Counted from the stretch's first letter, positions 25,001-35,748 are shown. The stretch: DNA of 64,000 nt from Gyrodactylus bullatarudis (GCA_012064415.1 SSNU01000050.1:394993-458992); one strand, 5' to 3'. Numbers and translations: made by a program. Notes: generated by a model from the letters alone, not told the origin.

Positions 25001-27804
25001 TAGATAAGAAAAGGGTCTTTTATTCACTAAATGTACGATTGTTTATGGTTCATCAGTAGTGACACACAAATTATGACAAAAGTTTAAAATTCATTGAAAA
25101 TAATTGAATTGAGAAATTGAAGCATCATGGTTCTTCTGTTCTGACATGTCCGGTCACCGATGTATCCTTCTTTGAGTGATTATTTGATCTAGCTGATAAC
25201 TTCAATTTAACCATAAAGAAATTTAAAGTGGATTTTTTGAATATATATTTGAAAATATTATCATTGAATCAGGTTGAGATTCTTGAATATTCTGCATATT
25301 TAATTTTCTTTTATTAGACAACCTAATAAGATAAAGTAAGAAGCTATCTGTAGTTGAGATTCGCTCTTGAAACTTTTTCTCAATTCTGTAAGAAAGGAGT
25401 AAGAAATCTAATCTGATTTTTTTACAGCAACTATAACCGTCAAAAGTTTTCTTATGAATCAACAACTGATGTTCGCTCAAGAATGGGTACCACAAGTGAG
25501 TTAAATCTGTTCTCAGTTATTTGAGAAGTCATTAGAAATAGTGAGAATAACGATGAACCTGTTTCTTGTAAAGGCAAAAACTTTATTTCACCCCAAATAT
25601 CTGTATCCAATCAAAATGCTGGACTTTACGCTACAAACATGAGTGGCATGGAGACAGATATGGCTCAAGAGACAGAGGTTGGCCTTCGTGCTGCCTATGA
25701 CACTCAGAATTCCTGGTATAAGCCTGACTTTAGTCGTGATGAAGGTAAATATTCATACGATATTTCCACAATTGACTTTGTGTGATTGAATTTTTTTTCT
25801 CAAGTTATCGAAATGCTCAAATCAGAAGAGCCAGGAAGATTTATCATTCGAAAGAGCACAACCTTCCCGAACAGCTATGGACTTGCATTAAAAGTTAATT
25901 CAATCGAGCCAAGACTAATGGATAGATCAAATGATAAGAGCTCAGAACTTGTTCGTCATTTTCTCATTGAAAGTGTCGACGGTGGAGTACACCTAAGAGG
26001 ATTCGCCGATGAAGCAGTGTTCAAATCACTCGCTAATTTTGTTCACCATCATACCCTACAGAAAGATGCCTTACCATGTCGTCTGAAATTGCCAACTGTC
26101 AAGAGTAGCGGCGGCAATGTTCATGCTTCAAGCAATGTTGGTAACATGTCCATTCGACGTGACGGAAGTATGAATTCTCGTGACTTTTCCTATGGTAGAG
26201 CGAATAGTCAAATTGAAAAATTGGATAAAAACAGAGGCATCAGTGAGTATTTTACACTCTTGATCTTACCTAGAATTTATTTTTATTTTGAATTTAACCC
26301 TTCAAGTTCCACTGTGCCTCAACAATACACTATTATTGGTCTAAGGCTAAGAAAATACTTTGTTTACCACCCAGTCGATAGAAAATTTATTGATCTCCTG
26401 GAATACGCAAAGATCTCAGCGTAATTCAAAGAAAGAATTTTTTTAAAAAGAATTCAAATAGCCTATTAATTGGACCAAGAAGTGGCCCTATTTTTGATCG
26501 ATAACTCTTGGACTAATCGTGTTAAAATAACTGTAAATTTTTATCAAAATATTCACAAATCATGTCATTGGTAAAAGATTGACCCATGAAGAAAGATTCA
26601 CTGGAACTTTAAGGGTTAAATTGGTACTTTTAGCCCAGTCTTTAATAAAGGTTTTCTCTTCGTTTCAGCTGTAAAGCTTAAATAAAAATTGAAATTTCCG
26701 AAAAGATTCTTGATTAAAAATAAAAATAATCAATACAGTTTTTGAGTAATTGTAAAAAAATTAATTGAATAATTAAAAAACAATGATAGCCGGTCCAATT
26801 TCCTATCGTCATGAAAAGATTTGCTGTTCCAATACAACTGACGAAGACTTGACGAATAAATGTTCCAGTGTTCATGAAACTCCATGCCAGAGAATGCTTC
26901 AAGAACATCTCTCTTCACGGGATAAACTTCATTGTCAAGGTCGTTTAACATCTTCCAAGATAAAATGATAAAATACGGAAACTTTATTCATATTTTATTT
27001 TAAATTTTGTACTCTATTCGGAAAACCCAAGTTTATTTATAATTCTTCTTTCTTTATTGAAAAATACATTGTTCATTTCGGATAAAAAATTTGTATTTGG
27101 AAAGTAATCTAAAGCTAACCATTTCGTTAGAGTAGAAACTAATTAGACTATTTGTAACAAGAAATTCACATCCACCCTCATAAAAATCGGATAACTCATC
27201 AGTTTAATTGCATGCGTAACAGTTAAAAATGATTCGGTACATTTTTTTCAAATTTTTCTTCTTTTGAAAATTGAGAATAGAATCAACATAGAATTGAATA
27301 AACAAATAAAATTTTACTCTTGTCTAGAATTCGATATTGGTTATCTTGGACATGTAGTTGTAGACAGACTCTGTGGAGAAGCTGGTGCCCGAAGAGGTGT
27401 TACGGAAATCCTTATGCAATACGAGAAATCAAATTTACCCAAGAAATGTATAGCAACTGTTGAGGTTATACCAGGGGAGGGTATTTCAATCAATGACTTC
27501 TCGCGAAGGGGCCTAGTCAAAAAATTCATCAAAGCCACTGATGTTGAATGGATTGGATTTGATCCGGAACTACGAACGTAAATAAAAATCAGTTCATTAT
27601 GAAATGAAATGTTCATCATTTTCATCTTTCAGATATTCCGACCAGAGATTGACAAGCCTTTCCGATGCCAAGATACTTGTCTTAGTGGCCAAAAAACAAA
27701 AGCTAATTCTCCATGAGAACGAAGCCTACGTCTTTTGCGAGTTAAATGCAAACTCCTCGAAGAATATTATTAGCTTTGTCAATAGTAACTTCAGAATGAT
27801 TTGA
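4006..27804 (+). CDS. Tensin-like focal-adhesion adaptor, 19 exons
   Basis: Tensins link integrin tails and actin at adhesions and bind phosphotyrosine proteins. Exons: 4006-4360, 4871-5002, 5816-6075, 16325-16611, 17113-17150, 17843-18067, 18570-19076, 19246-19278, 19843-20061, 20621-20695, 20804-20904, 21400-21526, 21798-22199, 24136-24169, 25428-25495, 25574-25744, 25805-26242, 27328-27577, 27633-27804. Every junction uses GT-AG with matching phase, and the 3894 bases give 1297 codons plus TGA. Residues 1-1000 are low-complexity Ser/Asn/Gln/Pro linker with an LD-like motif at 172-179; the SH2 is about 1002-1110 and the PTB 1159-1297. No PTEN-like phosphatase or C2 domain is visible; by recall the fly tensin blistery also lacks it. 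The start has a good context (AAAATGG), but an earlier exon cannot be excluded. The acceptors at 17842 and 18569 are weak and rest on phase. Fly name blistery would be the closest; no symbol is assigned. Confidence 0.85.
5816..6075 (+). CDS. Tensin exon 3 with LD-like motif
   Basis: This exon contributes residues 163-249. It encodes LDGLLNDL at residues 172-179, an exact fit to the LDxLLxxL pattern of paxillin LD motifs, which are amphipathic helices that dock onto focal-adhesion partners such as FAK, vinculin and parvin. The helix seems to continue through a charged stretch (DRLRKTNAERN). The acceptor is AAAG at 5815; an alternative at 5825 breaks the frame. The donor is GTAAGT at 6076. Confidence 0.75.
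8231..8345 (-). repeat. tRNA-derived SINE with hammerhead-like tail
   Basis: On the minus strand a tRNA-like head carries an A-box-like segment (TGGCCTAATGGTTAAAAGCG) and a B box (GGTTCGAATTC, plus-strand 8291-8301). It is followed by CTGACGAGTC, a loop, GGGAC and GAAT, that is, a hammerhead-type core and stem II with a damaged GAAA. The tRNA part lacks convincing cloverleaf stems, so it is a SINE head, not a tRNA gene. Confidence 0.6.
10262..10840. repeat. Inverted-repeat element, family B
   Basis: The left side near 10280-10390 reads GATGGGAATTTTTGATTT through to ATCATGAGGCCCACT; the right side, near 10715-10820, reads AGTGGGCCTCATGAT and ends in the complementary strand of the left. The middle contains the recurrent phrase GGAATTTGGCGCCAAAT. 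Related copies occur at 23437-24045, 34490-34760, 40340-41080, 42447-43055 and 53380-53640. It is about 600 bases, non-coding, with diverged copies. Confidence 0.6.
13560..13925 (+). repeat. Dispersed repeat, family C
   Basis: About 360 bases that recur in inverted orientation at 31520-31895, with partial copies at 470-620 and 26290-26430. Shared stretches include CCATGACCCTGGGAAGTAGG and a block ending CTATCACTGTGG. No coding sequence and no clear terminal repeats were seen. The 26290 copy lies just after a tensin donor and prolongs an open frame there. Confidence 0.65.
14472..16212. mobile_element. 1.74-kb element with long terminal inverted repeats
   Basis: The outer arms, about 14472-14602 and 16085-16212, match almost base for base (both begin GTATTTGGGGAGTGTAAAAC). 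A further pair, about 14800-14920 and 15515-15625, extends the inverted arms inward with indels. The centre (14920-15510) has no transposase I can recognise. A nonautonomous fold-back DNA transposon is the likely identity. It also holds an 11-base G run at 15748-15758. Confidence 0.65.
16612..21797 (+). other. Tensin introns 4-12
   Basis: Introns between exons 4 and 13 range from about 110 to 690 bases. Apart from AT-rich sequence with splice signals nothing is recognised in them. Exons here are short: 38 (17113-17150), 33 (19246-19278) and 75 bases (20621-20695), each placed by phase and flanking signals. Skipping exons 5, 8, 10 or 11 singly would change the reading phase in some cases, so they are probably constitutive. 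Confidence 0.5.
22200..24135 (+). other. Tensin intron 13
   Basis: A 1.9-kb intron. A TTC microsatellite sits at about 22608-22622, and a family B inverted-repeat element fills 23437-24045. Nothing else is recognised. Confidence 0.5.
23437..24045. repeat. Inverted-repeat element, family B (tensin intron 13)
   Basis: The left end (AAGATGGGATTTATGATC..., then AGGCCCACATTCAC) and the right end (GAGGGCCTCATGATCTAG... through AATTCCCATCTT) are complementary over about 90 diverged bases. The total length is about 610 bases, like the copies at 10262 and 42447. There is no open frame of note. Confidence 0.6.
24170..25427 (+). other. Tensin intron 14 with possible microexons
   Basis: Direct joining of 24169 to 25428 keeps the frame. 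Two short stretches look exon-like: 24271-24286 (after CCACAAG, before GTATGT, encoding R-SQPSL) and one starting at 24384 after TCTAG, encoding GSLGSQK. The second has no convincing donor, and including only the first breaks the phase. They could be alternative microexons or chance; I left them out of the model. Confidence 0.35.
25574..26242 (+). CDS. Tensin SH2 domain (exons 16-17)
   Basis: Exons 25574-25744 and 25805-26242 are joined across a 60-base intron. The domain opens with WYKPDFSRDE at residue 1002, the characteristic tensin SH2 start, and carries the phosphotyrosine-binding arginine in FIIRKS (R1027). YGLALKV and ELVRHFLIE follow, again tensin-like. Downstream comes a Ser/Asn-rich linker, then the donor GTGAGT at 26243. 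The open frame continues past that donor to 26424, but the continuation matches a dispersed repeat (see 26290-26430), so it is intron. I infer binding of tyrosine-phosphorylated adhesion proteins. Confidence 0.92.
26243..27327 (+). other. Tensin intron 17
   Basis: A 1.1-kb intron separating the SH2 and PTB exons. It contains a family C repeat fragment at about 26290-26430 that keeps the upstream frame open to 26424. The remainder is AT-rich with no recognised feature. Confidence 0.5.
26290..26430 (-). repeat. Family C repeat fragment in tensin intron 17
   Basis: It shares the phrase CTCCTGGAATACGCAAAGAT and neighbouring blocks with 31600-31660 (same strand) and, as reverse complement, with 13790-13830. 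The match explains why the open frame after the SH2 exon runs on past its donor. Confidence 0.65.
27328..27804 (+). CDS. Tensin PTB domain (exons 18-19)
   Basis: Two exons, 27328-27577 and 27633-27804, separated by a 55-base intron, give residues 1158-1297 ending at TGA. The fold-defining features of tensin PTBs are present: an initial beta strand (YLGHVVVDRL), a basic turn before the aromatic strand FIKATDVEWIGFDPE, and a final helix ending near the C-terminus (ENEAYVFCELNA, then IISFV). In tensins this domain binds NPxY tails of beta integrins. No extension follows the PTB, as is usual for the family. Confidence 0.88.
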
Positions 27805-27838
27805 GATCATTTGAGATCAAATGTCTAACCTCAGAAGA

Positions 27839-27992
27839 AATAAAAAATTTATCAACTTATTTATCAACAGACAGATTGAAGAAAAAAACACCCACACAAC
27901 TCGAAGAGCTCTCTACTGAAAGAAAGGGCGGGAGAGCTATTTCTGTTAAAAATTTTGATCCGTAATTAATGTATGATCAAGAGAGAAATAAA
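27839..27992 (+). terminator. Candidate polyadenylation signals of the tensin gene
   Basis: AATAAA at 27839-27844 lies 35 bases after the stop codon and a second lies at 27987-27992. Both are canonical; which is used cannot be told from sequence. Confidence 0.45.
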
Positions 27993-28872
27993 TACTCTTG
28001 TATATTGAAATTATAAATATACCTGAACAAAACAAAATATATAAATATATAAACACTTGTTTGATGATGGGACCTATATTATTAGAACAAGTTTCATTTG
28101 AACATTAAACCGTTCAGTTTACACCTCATCCATGAATAGAGAGATGTCAGCCTTCCTCATTTTAATTTTCTTTCTTGAGATGACATAAAAGCCTCGAAGA
28201 TCCACGACAAGATCTTCCAATCTAGAGTGCAGTATTTTCTTTTTCGGATTGTCTTAATTTTTCTCTGACTCTGTGTTGAATGCCAAAATAATTATGTAAA
28301 TTAAAGAAAAAAGCCAAAAAACGTAAATCATTCAAATGGTACTACTAACAAGTACGATTTATCATTTGAATGGGTGAGCGTATGAGAAAAGAACCCCGTT
28401 TCCTTATCAAAGTCCTTGAAAAATTTCAAAGGAATGGCTTCCACAGTGGGAATTGATAGCATACATTGGCTTTGAGAAGCCCATCTATCTGTTATTATTA
28501 TTATTTTTCTTGATTTGTACTTTTTATTCATATGTCAAAAGAAAAGAAAAAAGAAAAAATCAAAATGTTCACTTATTTACATTATTATAAATGTTATTAT
28601 TATTAATCTAATGATATATTCTATGAATATTTATTATTTTTAAATCAATCTTTCAATCTGTTTTATTTTAAGGAGTTATGTAATAAATTATTCTTATAGA
28701 GCATTGAAAATGTTTTGGAATTTTCTTGACTTCTATATTAGCAAAATTCAATCAAGAGAAACAATTAGAAATTATATTATTTTTATTTCAACGTGATGTT
28801 ACTTTAGAGTAGACAGATTAAATTATTTTTATTAAAAAAATATATTGCGTGTCATACGGTAGACACAAATTT
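27993..28872. other. Intergenic, no gene seen
   Basis: AT-rich sequence between two convergent genes (tensin on +, coiled-coil gene on -). No repeat or RNA was recognised. Confidence 0.45.
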
Positions 28873-31800
28873 TTAGCAGAGTCCGTCCTTTTGCATTCTG
28901 ACAAGAGCACTAATCACCAACTTCAATTGACTGCCAGAGTATCGAAATAGATTGACAAGCATTGTCAAGTTCATGTAGGCTTCCTTATTATTACGAGCCG
29001 TTAAGAAATGTAATAACGAGTCACGAATGAAGCTACAGCAGATAGAAATGATTAATCTGACCATGATTCATTGAAGAGACGTACCCTAATTTAATTATTT
29101 TTGTTTTACCGTACTTGTTCTCAAGATTTGTTATTTTCTTGTTGAATGTCTCATAGTGCTCTTGTAGACGATCTCTTTTCCATTTTTTCAGACGTCTCCG
29201 CGTTTCCCTTAGGTAGAGAACAAATTCTTTCTTACATTCCTTGTAATTCAAATCCAAATTATTCGACAATTTGAACTGAAAGGGCAAAAATCGATTACAT
29301 CAGAAAAAAAGGTATGATACATATGATAGATTTGGGAATTTATGAGTTCTACAGAGTTTTTATGTTAGAAAACCTCAGATGGATGATGTAAAAAAGGAAA
29401 AGATAACTTGAATCTAAGACTTTTTACAAACAGTCTCGTTTATGAGCCTTCATATATCTTAATTGAAAAGATATTTAGAAAGAAATCGAAAATGCTAAAT
29501 CTTATTTTGAGAACCGACCCATCGATGTATGAAAATTAAATTTTGCTTTTTCGATCATTATCCCTATTTGAAAATCAATCAAGTTTTGGCAATTCAAGAT
29601 CCCTGATAATTGACGAATTTATCTGGTTTAGTTTTATGGTGATAATGATCACTTTTTGACATTGAAATCACCAAAATTTTTCAACTCAAAAAAATGGAAA
29701 TTTGGCGCTAACTCGCGATTTAAAATACGCCATAATTTAATCAATTAATAATTCTTATTCCTATCTTATATTTCTATTTCTTTTCAAAATATTGCAAAAA
29801 TCTTAATTTTGTCCTTTCTCGTAGTAAAATTCATTGAAAAAAATCTTGGCGCGTGTTCAAAAAATTGTTATTCTCAATCGAGATTTTCAATAATTCACAT
29901 AAGCTGTACTGTAGGGTAATACAAAATTTTATTTTACCCAATCAAAAATTTGCCTTAATCAAAAATTAAGTGTTTTAACCATGAAAAAACACATTTTTAA
30001 AAATCAAAGTATATAAAAACCCATTTTCCCTAAACTAATCAAGATTTACCTAATTCCCTAAGACTTTCTTTCAGCATATGAAAAAATACTCAATGTTTAT
30101 CATAAGCCCTATTTCTTTTCAAAATATTGCAAAAATCTTAATTTTGTCCTTTCTCGTAGTAAAATTCATTGAAAAAAATCTTGGCGCGTGTTCAAAAATT
30201 TTTATTCTCAATCGAGATTTTCAATATCAGAACAAACTCTAAAACGTATGGCGTTATAGGAAATAATGCATAGTTTTCGATAATCTTCAAAATGAGATTA
30301 AGGCTTGGAAAAGTTGAAAAATTAGGCCTACTCTACTGTACAGTATTTATTTAAAAACGATGGAAAAATAATCATTTCACCCCCATATCTAATGGATATC
30401 ATGGGTAAAATTTTTGAATCAAAAATTTCTTCATTAAGTTCTGTTCGGACTATAATGTTGTTCGCTTGCTACTCGACAGGTTCAAATTTATCATAGGGTC
30501 CATCAATAATAATTGAGAATAAATCATTGACCGTTAGACTAAATATTACCCAAAGGAGGGTAGCAGAAGGGAGCTACATTGAAGTCAATCATCAATTTTC
30601 AAAATTTTTTTTTCAAACTGGCTATAAAAAGTGTGCCAAATGTGATATCTACCCATGTAAAGATCACCATACGATTATTCGTGAAAATTGTTTCAAATAA
30701 ATTGTCTAATATTTATAAAAAAATTATAAATACACTTTTTTTTCAATTTATTCTTGGATTGGGGGTAAGGACACCCCCATTTACCATCTATGGAAAATTT
30801 TGCTTTTGCGATAGAAGTGTTAAAAGCACTTTATAAAATTTGAAAATACAACTTTTAAAACAACTCATCGAGAGGCCTTATGGTTTTTTGACAACATCAT
30901 GTTTTTTGATCAACTAACAGTGGCCATTTGATGATTGACTGGCTGTAAAGGCATGAGCAGACAGCCAACTCACAACATACTTCTTGTTCCAAATAAACTA
31001 TTTGGTGCACTACTCAAAAGTTTCCTTATACCAACTTACATTTCGTAGTTGATGGAAAAAAAGTTGGTTTTCGTCTAAATTGTAAATTCCCAACTTCTTA
31101 TTGAAACTAGCAGCTTAGATAAATCAGGAAACTTTTACTGCCCAAAATTTTTTTGAGGTTTTTTATGACAAAAGAGTAACTTTCAAAACCAAAACTGGCA
31201 TGCAAGAGGAATTAAAAGCATTTACTTGTAACGTTTAGTTTCCTCTCAAAGCAATTCTCTACGTGAAAAAGAATATTAGCTCTGTGCAATAAGAGATAGA
31301 ACATACTTCCTCGTTTTGCATAGCTTTATTATTATTGATCAATAATAAAATTTTAGTTATTAATTAAGTTTTTAGACGAGAAGCCATTAAATAAAATTTC
31401 AAGTTGTTATATACCACTTTTGAACCACTTGTAGAAGATAATCCTGTATTTTGATTGGTCGAATATGTACGATATATGAATATATATGACTAGGTTTATT
31501 GCATTATGTACATTTAACCCCTAAAGTTCCACAGTGATAGCTCTATCACATATAATTTTAGCAAGTCATTATTATTCATTTAAGCCTCAAAAAATACTTC
31601 GTTTACTCCCATTCGATTGGAAATTTATTAATCTCCTGGAATACGCAAAGATCTTGGTTCTATCATTCGTCAAACTCGCGCTATACAAATTTAAAGAGAG
31701 TTGATTTTTTTCAAAAATTAATTTTTGTTTAAAACGTTTTTTTGAAAACCTACTTCCCAGGGTCATGGATAAAAAGTAAGATGACTTTTATCGGGGAATC

Positions 31801-34800
31801 ATACCTCTAGAATTCAAATACGCAATCACTTGAACTCTATCTGCTTAACCTACAAAGATAACCTGTTTTTGGATCAAAAAATGACCCATAGTAAATTTCA
31901 GATGTGTCTTTATCACATATCTCCTCACTAGTAGATACCTTGAAAAACATCTCTATTTTAGGGGATTTCAATTTTCCCTCGAAATATAATTCCCCCTTAA
32001 TTCCTCCATGCTTTGATGACCTCATTTAAATGTTCAAAAATTCTCCTCAATTGTAAATTTCACAGCTCTACATGATCTAGAGTTTTGCAATAATATCAAC
32101 GATTATATCATCTCATCATTTAATCAATTCGAAACTATTGATCTTGTTCCTATTGATTCCAATCCTCCAATCATCACTTTAACTGATTTGAATAATTTAG
32201 TTGAAAAATGTAAAAATAAAAACAGACTGGACTTACATTTCAACTCATTAATTAAAATTTAATTAATTTAATTTACCTCCTCCTTTTTTAAACTTACTTA
32301 TTCAATATTTAAACAAATGTATTTCTGAATGTGAAATACCCTTAGAATGGCTCATAATTAAAATAACTCCCATTCCTAAGGTTAAAAAGTACTCCTGTTA
32401 CTCAGAACTTAGACCCATTTCATCATTTAACATTTTCCTGTCAATTTTAGATCGATATTTGACCGATGAAATACCCCATCCATTCCACGATAAGACTCAA
32501 CATGGTTTTTTAAATGGTAAAAATACATCTAGTAACATGCTCGAGTTTATGAAATACTCCCTTTCATTCAAGAAAAAAATTGATAAATTTTTAATTATCC
32601 ATTATTTGGATATATCAAAAGCTTTTGATAAATTCCCTTTCATTAAAAAAAAGCTCATTGAGCTTAATATCAACCCATATATTATTAATCTAACCATTTT
32701 TTCTTATCAAATCGGAAGCAGTTGTTTCTTTTAACTCCACCACAAGTAAACTTGAATCAGTAAACTCGGGTGTACCCCAAGGTTCAGCTATTGGCCCTTC
32801 TCTTTAATATTTGCTTCGCTGATATTCAGCTCCCGGAGAACATAGAGGGTGTTCTCCTTAAATTTGCTGACGATCTAAAGTTCGTCTTTAAGGTGAAAAA
32901 TTCCCTTGATATTTTAAAAATATATCACAACTTCTGTCTTCTTAAAGGTTCCCTTGAGACCATGGGGCTCTATATTAATAGAGATAAATGCAAAATTATG
33001 CTCCCATGCGGTCTCCCTGCAACCCTCTTGGAATCGCTTCTACTTCCTGGAGAAATTGTCTCCATTACTAGATCATCATTAGACTAGACCATCATTAGAT
33101 CTAGGTATCAGTATTTCTGATGGACTTAAAATTGACCCACTGTCTAATGACAACCAGCACACAGACGTAGGAATTAGTAGAACTCGTTTCTTTTCAACCA
33201 GAAACATCCACCCCATCAAGGAAAAGAAACGCATCAATATCGCCCCAGCAACAAAAAGGAAAACAGAGGAAAAAGATCCCGAGCAACAACAAGACCATAC
33301 ATGATTACTTCAAGCCGAATACATGAGGAACAAATTTCAATCCCATTGGCAAACCAAAGGCGAATGAGAGCGATTATTTTTTTAAAATTAATGATTTAAT
33401 AGAATAAGTCATCTTTAAACACCCCCAATGACCAAATTCTGGACCTGTAATACATCTGGTTTGAGGCTAAGCCTAAGACAAGTTTTGTCCAGGCCCCCAA
33501 AGTCTTTTTCAACATGATAAGTAGGATTGATACGTTTATAATAGGCCAGCAATCTCTGATGATAAAGTCTTTTGCAGCCTGAAAATATTATTCTTTCCCT
33601 CATGGTTGGAGAAGATACAGAACTGTGGCAGATTGCTAAAGCATTTCTTCAAAATATTTCTCCTGGCCCTATCAACAACTTGAATAAATTTTGAAGCTAA
33701 TCATTGATGAATGACTTCATTGTAGCTCCCTTCTGCTACCCTCCTTTGGGTAATATTTAGTCTAACGGTCAATGATTTATTCTCAATTATTATTGATGGA
33801 CCCTATGATAAATTTGAACCTGTCGAGTAGCAAGCGAACAACATTATAGTCAATCGATTCCGAACAGAACTTAATGAAGAAATTTTTGATTTCCTATAAC
33901 GCCATACGTTTTAGAGTTTGTTCTGATATTGAAAATCTCGATTGAGAATAAAAATTTTTGAACACGCGCCAAGATTTTTTTCAATGAATTTTACTACGAG
34001 AAAGGACAAAATTAAGATTTTTGCAATATTTTGAAAAGAAATAGGGCTTATGATAAACATTGAGTATTTTTTCATATGCTGAAAGAAAGTCTTAGGGAAT
34101 TAGGTAAATCTTGATTAGTTTAGGGAAAATGGGTTTTTATATACTTTGATTTTTAAAAATGTGTTTTTTCATGGTTAAAACACTTAATTTTTGATTAAGG
34201 CAAATTTTTGATTGGGTAAAATAAAATTTTGTATTACCCTACTGTACAGCTTATGTGAATTTGGTGAACAGTGTTATAAATATTTTTAATTCTACAAAAC
34301 ATCACCTCAATTCGATTTTCAAAGTAGACCGTCGTCTTTCCTTTTTCGTACATGATGAGGAACCATTCCTGGAGGGCAATGTCTTCCCTTGATATTTTCT
34401 TCTATAGAGGGATAATGAGAAAATAAATTTTAATGTAAAAAACAATAAACATTTCAATACATCTTAATCTATTGACAGCATATTTGATTACTTTGACTAA
34501 TTTCGATCCTAAAAATCAACTTTTGATCACTCTCTCACATTGAAATATTTGAACTCTGAGTTCAAAAAATGGGAATTTGGTGCTATTTCAAGATTTCAAA
34601 TTTGCCTTAAAAATTGAATTTTTCTAAATTTTAGATTTCAAAACTCCTGTTCGAATTCGAATTTTTCATGAAAAAATTGAGAATTTAGTAAAAATCATAA
34701 ATTCTCATCTTCATATTAATTAGCTTCAATTCAAAAATAAGTCTCACTTCAATTAACTTTTATTAATTTACCTATGAAGATACCAAGTTATTTGGCCAAA

Positions 34801-35134
34801 AATATTACTGATGCAAGTTCACATTGTGAGCTTCAATTTAAACTTTAATTAATCCAAAAACCTTTCAAGCTGGTAGAGTTATGAAGGATCAAAAAATTTT
34901 GAAAATGGACATACATATATGTCCATTGGCACCGAAAGGGTTAAGCTGGAATAAATGATTTTTTAAATTTACTTCTAATGTGTTGTACTGCGTCAATGTC
35001 GTCTCATACTTTTGTTCTGTACTTGTCAGGCCCAACTTGATGGCATTCATTGCATCATAACACTGCTGATGAAGATTCTTTTGGGCCTGAATTTCACCTC
35101 TGTGCAACTTCTTTGCATTTTCTTTTTCTTTGGC
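28873..35134 (-). CDS. Coiled-coil protein, possible GRIP-like C-terminus (partial)
   Basis: Four minus-strand exons are supported: 34973-35134 (acceptor CAAAG, donor GTAAAT, phase 0), 34306-34401 (phase 0), 29115-29275 and 28873-29032 with stop TAA. The first encodes a Gln/Glu/Lys-rich coiled coil, the third a strongly basic helix (RRRLKKWKRDRL). The last (53 residues, FIRDSLLHFLTARNN... then VNLFRYSG) has the spacing of a GRIP domain, the Golgi-targeting end of golgins, but lacks its usual tyrosine; this is a tentative call. The usual-looking donor GTAAAA at 29109 breaks the phase into the last exon, whereas GTACGG at 29114 fits. The N-terminus is upstream and unidentified. The long intron between 29276 and 34305 holds a fold-back/LINE complex. 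Confidence 0.45.
29766..29892 (+). repeat. Extra copy of part of the fold-back arm
   Basis: This stretch duplicates 30108-30232 in direct orientation (both contain TCTTGGCGCGTGTTCAAAAA and TCGAGATTTTCAATA). The segment between the two copies begins the fold-back arm. The phrase CGTAGTAAAATTCATTG also occurs at 41950, so the unit is dispersed. Confidence 0.6.
31520..31895 (-). repeat. Dispersed repeat, family C (inverted copy)
   Basis: Reverse complement of 13560-13925 over nearly its full length, with moderate divergence. It abuts the LINE endonuclease remnant, so the LINE's 5' part is probably truncated here. Confidence 0.65.
31900..33160 (+). pseudogene. Decayed non-LTR retrotransposon (LINE), endonuclease + reverse transcriptase
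   Basis: The AP-endonuclease signature ISILGDFNFPS is at 31949-31981. After a gap, reverse transcriptase begins near 32345 (ITPIPKV, LRPISSFN), with DISKAFDK near 32610, SGVPQGSAIGP near 32763 and FADDLKF near 32865, the catalytic YADD-type box with F in place of Y. At least one frameshift separates the GVPQGS and NICFADI blocks, and stops interrupt the region between endonuclease and RT. Order and motifs fit a Jockey/CR1/I-type LINE; the clade was not resolved. The endonuclease-RT interval is much shorter than normal, so an internal deletion is likely. Confidence 0.75.
33161..33684. other. Unidentified stretch inside the fold-back element
   Basis: It is less AT-rich than its surroundings. 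A plus-strand frame (33160-33303) encodes a basic Lys/Glu/Gln-rich peptide, and a minus-strand frame at 33415-33603 encodes 62 residues of unknown nature. Neither is recognised. They may be remains of the LINE's 3' part or of the fold-back element's own protein. Confidence 0.3.
34490..34760. repeat. Family B fragment and terminus
   Basis: Shares ATCCTAAAAATCAA, TTTTGATCACTCTCTCAC and GGGAATTTGG with the copy at 10600-10670, and ends with AATTCTCATCTTCATATTAATTAG, the family terminus. Confidence 0.5.
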
Positions 35135-35334
35135 CTTTGGAAGAAAGGTTAATTTTAATTACATTAAAAATGAAACTCTTAATATCTTCATCGTGAACCT
35201 GAGATATTTTGGAATCTGAATTTTAAAGTACACTTTCAATGAAAAGAGCATTTTTTCTAATTTACATTATCGAGAATGAAAAATTAAAAAGCGATCACGT
35301 AATTCAAATCTATTTGAAATGATGAAAGTCATAC

Positions 35335-35580
35335 AGCTAGTTGACATGAAGACGAGAATTTACTATTTTTACAAAAAACTCAATATTTTTCTCTAGATTC
35401 ACAGAAATGAATAATTTTTCGAATTCTAAAACAGAATGAGCTAATAAGATGTGGATATTCGAAAAAATTCCGAAAAAATTCAATCTGACCAAAATTAGGC
35501 CGTTTTTCGAATTTCGAAAATGTATCAAATTTCCACTTTTTCAAAATACAACAGTAAATTCTCATTTTCATGTCAATTAG
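35335..35580 (-). repeat. Dispersed repeat, family A
   Basis: Reverse complement of the end of the 640-1170 repeat (AATTCAATCTGACCAAAATT, ATGAGCTAATAAGATGTGG). It begins with TAGTTGACATGAAGACGAGA, the family terminus, also seen at 8078. Confidence 0.55.
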
Positions 35581-35748
35581 GTTTATTTGGAATTAAATTT
35601 TATGCTTATTTTATACAGTTTTGATAAAACATTGTAAAAATTGGGGACAGTATGAATAAAATGTTTAATAAATATTGCCTAAAGTTAAAAATTAAAAAAA
35701 ACATGTTCTCTGTATTACATAATACGTAATATACCATTGAATATATTA

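Larger units (their letters stand above)
29893..34260. mobile_element. 4.4-kb fold-back structure
   Basis: The left arm (29893-30605) and right arm (33685-34260) are highly similar reverse complements. The outer ends read ATTCACATAAGCTGTACTG on both. The left arm carries about 140-150 extra bases near 30262-30410 absent from the right. The interior contains a decayed LINE (31900-33160), a family C repeat and an unidentified GC-richer stretch (33160-33600). It looks like a fold-back DNA element that captured, or was invaded by, a LINE. It lies in an intron of the minus-strand coiled-coil gene. Confidence 0.65.

Noticed and set aside
26243..26424. Coding extension after the tensin SH2 exon
   Set aside because: A GTGAGT donor precedes it and the sequence matches the dispersed family C repeat at 31.6 kb and 13.8 kb.
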